Assembly: GCA_019843655.1 (NCBI GenBank)
Contig: JACDQD010000012.1
Location: 248,001-312,000 of the forward strand
Length of the DNA stretch: 64,000 bases
Direction of reading: 5' to 3'
Source: Lethocerus indicus
Taxonomy: Eukaryota; Arthropoda; Insecta; Hemiptera; Belostomatidae
The number at the start of each line of letters is the position of its first letter. Positions within the stretch are counted from its first letter, which is position 1. The translations under genes and the position numbers were made by a program. Below the pieces are notes generated by a model that did no database searches, was not told the DNA's origin, and saw nothing but the letters and a program-made list of their open reading frames with translations. Positions 56,921 to 64,000 of this stretch are shown here, one piece after another.

Positions 56921-57460
56921 TTAACCCTTTCGCGGTTAACAGCGCCTATAGGCGCTCAATTTCTTTGGAGAGCACAAAATTTGGTTCCGAAAGTTTTCGA
57001 TTTTGATGAAAATCAACCAGGAATTAAAGCGAATATTGACGATAAATCGTCGATATTAGAAATCTTTCGACTTTTCTTTTCCGAAAATATGGTCGAACGT
57101 ATTGTAAGAGAGAGCGACGCTTATTATACCACGAAAACTGTACGCAGTAAGTACTCACGATTGATGGCATGGAAAAATACAACGGTGCCCGAAATGTATC
57201 GATTTTTTGCTCTTTCGATGTTAATGTCGAGAGTAAAACAAAGTATCGATTGGTCAACCGACGAGTTATTACGAACGGAAAGTTTTCCACGAATAACGAC
57301 AGAAGACAGGTATAAATCTCTATTACAAATGCTGCACTTTCGTGATAACGATGAAACGACAAATCGAGACGCGCTAATAAAAATTCGGAGCATCGTCGAC
57401 AGACTGGGAAATTCTTTTTCACGAGCATTATGTCGTATTATGTCCGCGCGGTCGATCTAG
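56921..57460 (+). pseudogene. piggyBac-type transposon end and truncated transposase
   Basis: TTAA at 56921-56924 followed by CCCTTTCGCGGTTAACAGCG is a typical piggyBac left end; piggyBac elements target TTAA and begin CCCTTT. A frame open from the TIR to 57460, without an ATG near its start, encodes the beginning of the DDE_Tnp_1_7 domain: DDKSSILEIFRLFFSENMVE, SRLMAWKNTTVPEMYRF, WSTDELL and RYKSLLQMLHFRDND, then IKIRSIVDRL. It diverges after RLGNSF and stops. The normal acidic N-terminal region of about 100 residues is missing, because the domain starts right after the TIR. All three catalytic Asp residues and the Cys-rich end are also missing. A family P MITE lies 36 bp downstream. Confidence 0.88.
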
Positions 57461-57496
57461 CATCGGCTCCTTAGAGCACAACTAATTTCTGAATAA

Positions 57497-57655
57497 GATA
57501 CATGTTTTGTGGTCTGCAATGGGTTGGAATACCGTAGATTTGTCGCCGGTTTGGTCTTTCGCTAGACCGGTTTCGGCCGCTCGCCGTCTTCAGTAGCGGC
57601 GTTAGTCACACCGAACCGGCGAGAGGAGACGGAAACACACTAAATCTACTACAGA
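57497..57655. mobile_element. MITE family P, short palindromic copy
   Basis: ACATGTTTTGTGGTCTGCAA, CTAGACCGGTTTCGGCCGCT and CGTCTTCAGTAGCGGCGTTA are followed by the distal right arm (CCGAACCGGCGAGAGGAGAC). The right-arm core is deleted. Confidence 0.8.
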
Positions 57656-58357
57656 ACGGGTACTATAAAGCTATAAGATAAAATTTTTGTGGAAATTGCA
57701 ATGTAAACAGTGTAAAGAAAAAAATCATAAATGATTCGGTCTACGCGGTGATTCCAGTTTAAAACCCTCATCCTATTTGATTACATATTTAATGACATTA
57801 ATTTACTACCAGTGGCTAGATTAGAAAATTGACTCAAAATTGCTTTATCGAATTGTCCGTTTGGGTGCAATTTAAAATCATCTCGCCGTCTTCAGTAGCA
57901 CCTGCTAACGAGCGGCGAAAGTGGTATTATGATCTACGGCGGTACTATTGGTACCTAATAGGGCAATAACAGTGATATACTACGGGCGGGGTCCCACTTT
58001 ATTATTCGCATTAAAATTCGGGGGCTTTAATTTCGAATCGCGGATGGGCGCCCCATAATGTTCCCCCCGAGGGTTATTCATTTCGCTGAGGGTACGAAAT
58101 CTCGGCGTAAATTATCGCCAACCAGTTTCCTACTTTCCGTCACAGAGAAATAAAAAATAGTCTGTTTGTTCGCGAAAAATGCGGCCGAAAACCCGCCCCT
58201 AAAAAACATGACAATTGAGATGCCCAAATCTCCGTTCTGGATAAGCGATAATTTCAGATATTAAATCATCTCCAACAAGATTCCTACTCTCCGTCATAAA
58301 GATAATGATTTTATTAGGAAAAATGCAACTGAAAACCTGTCTTCGATCGCAACTATA

Positions 58358-58358
<1 letters not shown>
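57656..58358. other. Intergenic DNA, no gene recognised
   Basis: A small family P scrap (TCGCCGTCTTCAGTAGCACC) lies at 57883-57902. No gene is recognised. Confidence 0.5.
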
Positions 58359-58429
<71 letters not shown>

Positions 58430-58430
58430 G
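58359..58430. repeat. (TA)n followed by (GT)n microsatellite
   Basis: (TA)n to about 58420, then GTGTGTGTGG. Confidence 0.95.
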
Positions 58431-58462
58431 GTAAATACTTTTAGTTAACCGTTATGTTAAGG

Positions 58463-58900
58463 GCCGAATTTTTATTTTAAAAAAAAAAAAATTGGGGGAA
58501 CGAAAAATCAACTATAAACCTATATATGCGCCCATAATTATGAAAGTGGTCTAAGTCGTATATTTCTGGTTTCGGGATATTTAATGAATTGCTTTCGTAT
58601 AAATTAACAAATATTTTTATATTACGCGACATTTTAATTTAGAATTTTATTAGACTCGATTAATGGAAGTTTACTATGGATATGAAATTTTGTGCGAATT
58701 TCTATATGAAAACGTTGTATTTAAAGTTTGAATTGACTTAGACCACTTTCATAATTATGGGCACATATGCGAATGAAAAAAAAAATTGATGTCGATATCG
58801 GTTGTCTTCACTTGTAGGATTAAAATTTATGAGCCATCTCATTGAAAAAATCTATAATTATTTGGTGAAATCTCGATAAAATGTGAAATGTGACCTGAAA
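58463..58900 (+). repeat. Dispersed repeat R2, copy with insertion
   Basis: It matches 42600-42798 on both sides of a 231-bp insertion: GGGCCGAATTTTTATTTTAA before, AATGAAAAAAAAAATTGATG through AATGTGACCTGA after. Confidence 0.88.
58531..58761. mobile_element. 231-bp TIR transposon with 8-9 bp target duplication
   Basis: Its ends are perfect 27-bp inverted repeats starting CCCATAATTATGAAAGTGGT (right arm 58735-58761). The flanks read ATATATGCG on the left and ACATATGCG on the right, one mismatch in 9, and the uninterrupted R2 copy at 42600-42798 has a single such site. It has no coding capacity. The duplication length suggests a hAT-type non-autonomous element, but the TIR alone does not prove the superfamily. 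Confidence 0.85.
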
Positions 58901-59659
58901 GTTACACGGGCCCATAGGGGCGGGTTTAAGTGCAACTCCAGTTGATAACAAAATTGAAATTTTTATTACTAAACTATTCTCACGAATCTTGTTAAATTGA
59001 CTTAGCCGCTTCAATTGAAACGACTCATTTTCTCATTTTCTTTCACCCGATTATATTTTCTTATTTATGTATTACATATCACTCAACACTTGTTTAGCGC
59101 ACGGGACCTTATTAATTGCATATCGTCAGATTTTATCGGGTATCGAATTCTGTCCTTGTTCCAATCTTGATCGCATCATCGGCTACGGTTTATAGCTATT
59201 GCAATCGCGCTTAGTAAGTATTATTTTACGCTTCGAAATAAGATAAATTACGTGTTTTTTTGCCAGACTGCTGTCCCCCCCCCCTAGACGGTTCGGTCTA
59301 TAGTGTCTAGGCCGTAAAGGGAGGATTTATATTTGTCCCCCGTTGGAGGGAGAGAGAGAGAGAGAGGGGGGGGGGCCCAACCCGACCAATAAATGCTTTT
59401 TGAAGGGGGTGAGGAGCAGCATAAAAACGTTTTGCAATTTAATCAGAAAAATCTCCCTTCGGTGGAGGGGGGCCGGTCGAATTTCACGTTTCAGTTCGCG
59501 TCAACGCCATTTTAATTCGCTATTCCACCGATTGAAAGTATAAACGTCTTTTTGCCGCCACTAATATGTCCGGCTTAGTGTTATTACCGCTTCATTTCAC
59601 TTTTCCTTTAAGTCGTAAGCAGTCGCTTCGATCGAAATAATCATTTTCCACAGAATTTC
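58901..59659. other. Intergenic DNA with (GA)n
   Basis: (GA)n and a G run at 59350-59376. No gene is recognised. Confidence 0.5.
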
Positions 59660-60075
59660 GTAAATTTGGACTGTTGAGGCCTCTTTTCAAAGGGACATCA
59701 AAACTGACAATAGTCAACAAAAGTGACAATATATAAAGCCATACTAAAACCGACACGGATATACGGAATAGAAATATGCCGGGTTCCGCCAAGAAATCCA
59801 ACATCCAAGTCCTTCGTACCGTCCTTAATGCCCCGGGTATGTTTCTAACCGAACAATCCACATAATGACCTCAACATACCCCGACAAAATCACGCTTCCT
59901 CAAATTCCATTCCCGCCTCTCTCCACGTCCAAATCAACTCCCTTCAGTCCCTTTCCTCTTTTACCCACCCATTCAAAAAGTACCATCACTGGACGGCGTC
60001 TTTATCGAGTGAAACTAATCGAACAAACCCAACTGTACCTATAACCGGCGTATAGTTGATTGTACAATAAATAAA
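59660..60075 (+). mobile_element. Jockey-type 3' end, second copy of the composite
   Basis: It repeats 52850-53345: TTGGACTGTTGAGGCCTCTT, CATCAAAACTGACAATAGTC, ATACTAAAACCGACACGGA and the end CAATAAATAAAGTTAGAAAA. Internal deletions remove part of the coding sequence, so the reading frame is broken more often than in the first copy. Confidence 0.85.
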
Positions 60076-60149
60076 GTTAGAAAAAAAACACGGAGAGGAA
60101 ACAACCTGACAGCACTTGCAGCACACTTTTATCATCGAGTGAATTGGTA

Positions 60150-60340
60150 CGAGGAATGAAACTTTATATTAGTTCATCGACTGTCGCAGTATGTTGATGA
60201 GGTCACGTTGAACGGTGCGATTTGAAAGGTACCCGGGTGCATTCAGGATGGTTTGGAAGGACTTTCGTTTAGAATTTCTGCTTCTCCGCCGTTTCGGTTT
60301 TAATACGCCTTTTTTTTTTTACAAGAATGTTTTAAATATG
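60150..60340 (-). mobile_element. Jockey-type fragment, tail-to-tail (second composite)
   Basis: It nearly duplicates 53394-53540 (TTATATTAGTTCATCGACTG, ACGTTGAACGGTGCGATTTG, GTACCCGGGTGCATTCAGGA), including the spacer TGACAGCACTTGCAGCA linking it to the plus-strand piece. Confidence 0.85.
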
Positions 60341-60437
60341 TAAACGGTATTTATACTTTACACTTTTAAGACAGAAATTACAACGGTATTTAGTTGTAAA
60401 GTGTCGGCGCTAATTAATAAGGTTAATTACGAAACCT

Positions 60438-60614
60438 TTATATCGAGAGAGCTCTCACTCGACTTGAGAGAAAGACGGTGATGGGTAGTTGTTGTCTTCG
60501 TTTTTCTTTTCCTTCAAAATTACCCCGTACAAGGACACAACCCTTCCTGAACACGACAGCTCGAATCATATTGTCGTCAATGTCTCGTGCAAATTGTCGC
60601 ATCGCTCTTGCCAT
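60438..60614 (-). CDS. Small open frame, 58 aa, unidentified
   Basis: On the minus strand an ATG at 60614 in a favourable context (AACATGG) opens a 58-codon frame beginning MARAMRQFARDIDDNMIRAV and ending at TAA (60438-60440). It is rich in charged residues, and a possible splice donor GGTAAT follows codon 30. A pyrimidine/purine microsatellite lies upstream. No domain is recognised. It could be a first exon, a remnant or chance; there is no supporting neighbour. Confidence 0.2.
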   Translation of the reverse strand: MARAMRQFARDIDDNMIRAVVFRKGCVLVRGNFEGKEKRRQQLPITVFLSSRVRALSI

Positions 60615-61189
60615 GTTGCTTAATTGTTGTTTCTTCTTCGTCTTCCGTGCGGTATGTATCTACTCTGAGTCGACTCATGTCTCTCTCTCTCTCTCTTTTG
60701 ACATGCACAGGGATCCTTCTCTCAGGCGCATCGACACGAAACAACCGTAACGCCGTTGTATTTTTAGACGAATATTCGGGAAAGACCGGCGAAACACGAA
60801 GCGCTAAGTGGTTGAAGGGGGCAGCTCTCTGATTGGTGAAGAAGGCCGGCGGCGGTGAGTCACCCCTCGAATCGGGTCACGAGTAGAGGATTCACGCCGA
60901 GGAATTCGGTTGTGGTCTATTGTTGGCCGGTTGGTTGACCGTTAGCCTCATGAATTGTAAATCGGATTCCTCTCTTCTTATTCAACTCCCAGTCTCTACC
61001 CCATTTCCCCCATCTATTTCTAGACGTCTGTCGATAAGATCGCTGCCGCCGAAGCTCACAAATTGTGGCCCGGGGCATATCTCAGATTTAGAGCCTTTCG
61101 ACTGTTCGAACTGCGCGATTCCGGTAAAATCCGTTCTCTCTTCCGGGTTCAGAATATCGGTCGGGCCGGAGGGGGCGTTTTTTTAACTT

Positions 61190-61290
61190 TTTATTTTGCA
61201 CAATCAACTTTACAGTTATAAGTACAATTGAGGCGTGTATATTTTTCACGCGTTCGTCTCGATAAAGAAAATCGCCGAGTTTTCAGAAAC
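61190..61290 (-). mobile_element. Jockey-type 3' end, short fragment
   Basis: Matches the 3' end of 41345-41765: ACAGTTATAAGTACAATTGA, GTGTATATTTTTCACGCG, CGTCTCGATAAAG. No coding part remains beyond a few codons. Confidence 0.65.
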
Positions 61291-61429
61291 TCCCCGCGAT
61301 AGACCTCGAATCGTAAAATAGTATCTTACGTTTGTTTTATTATTAATATAAGTCAGAATCCAAGTGCTACCCTGAATAATGATCCATTATATACACGTAT
61401 ATATACACGACAAACTGACAACCGCCACA

Positions 61430-61675
61430 GTACAAGTGACAGTGACACAGTGCAGTGAGGATGCCCCCAAAAAACATCCAAAGTGGCTAACACCGCTACT
61501 GGACAGCCGAAACCGGTCTAGCGAAAGACCGAACCGGCGTTAGTCACTTTGGCACTGTTTTCTGGGCATCCCCGCTGCACTGTCAAAGTGACTGGCACCG
61601 CTACTGAAGACGGCGAGCGGCCGAAACCGGTCTCGATAAAATACCCCTCGCAGGCCCTCAAAACGGGTATTCTAA
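61430..61675. mobile_element. MITE family P, rearranged copy
   Basis: It has two right-arm cores in the same orientation (CGAAACCGGTCTAGCGAAAG at 61510 and CGAAACCGGTCTCGATAAAA at 61622) with two copies of the central CACTGCACTGTC-type segment, one inverted (61440-61460 and 61555-61580). The end GCAGGCCCTCAAAACGGGTA is kept. Confidence 0.75.
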
Positions 61676-61838
61676 ACTAATTAATTTCGACTCTACACTA
61701 TCTGAACTGTTGGCCGGGTACGGCCCGAGTATAACATTCAAAAATTCTGGCTCCACGCAGTAGTCGGTGTCCGCATTGGTGGGAAAAAACCCTTTTTTCG
61801 GTTCATTCTCTGTTCAAGTCTGTATTCGTGTTAAGTTT

Positions 61839-61930
61839 TGCTCTCATTACTGTCCGGAGACCGTTTCTTCGACCTTAAAATTCTGAACCGGTTTCCTCTT
61901 GTCAACGGTAGGAGTTCCGAAACGTCGGAA
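61839..61930 (+). repeat. Recurrent motif pair, possible Penelope-like remnant
   Basis: TTGCTCTCATTACTGTCC (61838-61855) and, 65 bases later, GGAGTTCCGAAACGTCGG (61911-61928) repeat the two motifs seen near 20.2 and 31 kb. The CTGATGA half of the hammerhead-like core is lost here. Confidence 0.25.
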
Positions 61931-62452
61931 GCGGACAACAGGACTCAGGGTTTTTTCCAAAAAACAGGAAAAATCCCGAAACAGCGGGGGGTCAACCACG
62001 TTATTTTTCCCACCGGAAGTCAATTACCGATACTTATTAGTGAAAATTTAAGTCGCGCTGAAGCGTTCACTCACTGGTTCCTCATCCTCTTCATCGTGGT
62101 CTCATTCTCATTGTCGGCTCCGGTGTTGTCAGCCAGTGGTACATTACCCTCGTACCCTTGTTCCTGTGTTCCTCGGCGTCGCCGCTACACCCGGTAACAC
62201 GGGGGGTGGGGGGTGCACGCTATCGATTCCCGCTTAGGGCGGATTGATGGGTCGGCTTCTTGTAAAACGAGCCCGCCGTCCCGCCACTGAAGAAGTCCAC
62301 CTCTCGGCGCAGCTGGACCTTCGCCAAATAGACCTCGGTAGTCCATTGCCAAGTATCGACCGTGACAAAGTTTGCTCAGCATCGGATGATGCTCCCTCTT
62401 CAAACTTATTCCCTCTTCTATTTTCAGAGTCTCCATTTAATATCTCTGAATA
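61931..62452. other. Intergenic DNA, no gene recognised
   Basis: Overlapping frames on both strands at 62185-62485 have no recognised domain. Confidence 0.45.
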
Positions 62453-62971
62453 TCGGGTCGACAACTGAGTAATTGAGGAATTCACCGACTAGTGGCGTTG
62501 TACATATTTTTAAGTACGTCAACATCTTTGCACAGATAAGCCGTATAAGATAAATTCAGCTTCTCTCCAATGTCCCTTGTTGAACTGTGGCGATCCGAAT
62601 CACAATAATGGCCTTTATTGAAGGTCATCATCGACCTCCACCGGACGTCCTCGTCTTTTAATGAAAAATCCCCCAAAACCAGTACTGACACTGCCGTTCT
62701 TTTAAGGCTTCATCGCCGTACACAGCGTACAGTTTTTATGAACACTTTTGCGAAAATAACAAAGCAAAATGTGACGCGTAAATGCTCACTTCGGTTCACC
62801 GAGTTTAGGCTTTTATACACACACACACAATTCAACTGGTCGATGTAATTTTGATACCGAATATTTCAGAAAGGACCAAATAATAACGTATCGAAGAATC
62901 GTATCTGCGCAAAGATGTACTGACGTACTTAAAATATGTACTACGCCGCAATTACTTAGCTGCCAACCGAA
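62453..62971 (-). mobile_element. Internally deleted mariner with long TIRs (copy 3)
   Basis: TA flanks both ends (62451-62452, 62972-62973). TIRs read CGGGTCGACAACTGAGTAAT at left and ACGCCGCAATTACTTAGCTG at right. On the minus strand the mariner second helix-turn-helix is preserved (SDRHSSTRDIGEKLNLSYT), continuing straight into the TIR because the catalytic region is deleted. The interior is longest of the three copies. Confidence 0.87.
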
Positions 62972-63632
62972 TATATTAAGTTTGTTATTTTTATCCGTCG
63001 CCGTTGAATAGGAAAAGCGGCAGTCCTCCACCTTCCATTTTTTTTTTAACAAAATAATAGGGGCGACGGTTTTTCTGATAAAAGTATTATTGTCGAGTGT
63101 TGAGAGCAGAAATTTTTACACGTGCCGACCGGAAGGGGGATTAAAAATTAATAAAAATTAATAAAAACTGTGTTCGTGACCAAATAAAGTATACTTTTAC
63201 CGGAAAGAATGGCCCAACTTACGAAACCGGTCTAGAACCGGCAAGAGAGAAAGAAAAACTGTGATATGAAAAACGTGTCGTAATCGGCTGGCTACCGTTT
63301 TTGTGTGAACAGCTAAAATAATGGACTGATAATTGAAAACGCGCGATTTTATTTATGACGGATAAGTGAAGATTTTAGTTTTTGAAATCTTTTCGTAGCC
63401 CCAACCCCCCCCGCCCCCCCTCGCTATCTGTCTATCTCTGCGATGTTTTTGCCGCGCTCAGCCTTATCTCGCCCTAAAGATAAACTGGGTGGAAAATGAA
63501 TGCGCATATTTGCGCTAGCCGTATGACGTCGTCAACGGCGAGTAGAAAACTTTTTCCACTAAAGGAAATTCCGTCTTGGGGAAAATTTCGTATCTATCTT
63601 TCTTCCCCTATCTGCAAAATAAGCTCCGCCAC

Positions 63633-63700
<68 letters not shown>

Positions 63701-64000
63701 CACAGTTGGCCGTGACTCTAGACATTTATCTGAACTAGTTATTTTTTGTGTCTTCCTTCCTAGTGCCTATGCACCTCGGACAATTTGAAAATAATCCGTA
63801 CGTACGAATGTTTCGAAGAACTAAGTCGAGGCTGAAATGTTGACTTCAGTTTTTTATCAATTTAAACTTAAGGTGGCGTAACGACTTTATATAATTGGTT
63901 GGATCGGTTTCTGGGAATAAGCGTTCGCCGGCCGTCCGGATAAAACGCGATACTGTCCATGGAAATATTTATACGTACAGCGATCTATCTTTAACATAAT
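62972..64000. other. Intergenic DNA with (TA)n microsatellite
   Basis: (TA)n lies at 63638-63698. The motif TGTTGAGAGCAGAAAT is at 63099-63114, and a family P scrap (CGAAACCGGTCTAGAACCGG) at 63223. No gene is recognised. Confidence 0.55.

Noticed and set aside
57024..57428. Minus-strand frame of 134 codons opposite the piggyBac fragment
   Set aside because: The plus strand clearly encodes the piggyBac domain; the opposite frame is a shadow.
1..64000. tRNA or rRNA genes
   Set aside because: Looking for B-box-like GGTTCGANTCC with an acceptor stem gave no convincing candidate; the only tRNA-like match is the primer-binding site of the Ty3 element. A tRNAscan-SE run would be needed to exclude weak cases.

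Overview
This window looks like AT-rich, gene-poor, repeat-dense nuclear DNA from an arthropod, probably an insect. The evidence is the mix of decayed mobile elements: mariner with TA target sites, a second IS630/Tc1/mariner-type transposon, piggyBac with a TTAA end, Jockey-type non-LTR 3' ends, and a Ty3/gypsy LTR element. There are also many long (TA)n microsatellites and no obvious CpG depletion. There are no operons or bacterial signals. I cannot name the species.

Only one conventional host gene fragment is well supported: a first coding exon at 44184-44453 (+). It is very GC-rich, encodes the N-terminus of a type II (signal-anchor) membrane protein, and ends at a consensus splice donor in phase 0. 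Two much weaker host candidates are a GC-rich patch at 7320-7486 and a 58-codon frame at 60614-60438 (-).

Layout. 1-10.3 kb: intergenic DNA with a dispersed repeat (R1), pieces of a palindromic MITE family, twin CRE-like sites and an internally deleted mariner. 10.3-16.5 kb: a decayed Ty3/gypsy element on the minus strand. It has both LTRs, a polypurine tract, a primer-binding site matching tRNA-Phe, gag, zinc knuckle, protease, reverse transcriptase, RNase H and an integrase with its D,D-35-E triad intact, and it lies between two copies of a flanking repeat. 16.5-40 kb: nested MITEs, mariner derivatives, tandem and inverted duplications and TA microsatellites. 40-44 kb: Jockey-type 3' ends in opposing orientations.

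44.2-51.0 kb: the exon is followed about 95 bp later by a satellite complex of about 6.4 kb. Some 39 copies of a 104-bp monomer sit between two arrays of a roughly 31-bp A-tract repeat that are reverse complements of each other. This is the most unusual structure in the window and probably lies in the gene's first intron. 51-64 kb: a decayed RT fragment, two copies of a composite of Jockey pieces joined tail to tail, a truncated piggyBac, a TIR element whose empty site is also in the window, and further MITE and mariner copies.

The only coordinated gene set is gag-pol of the Ty3 element, which is broken by stops and frameshifts. The palindromic family with core CTAGACCGGTTTCGGCC recurs about twenty times and is the most pervasive repeat. 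Several short motifs resembling a hammerhead ribozyme core (CTGATGA...GAAACGTCG) suggest Penelope-like or other ribozyme-bearing retroelement remnants, but this is inference.
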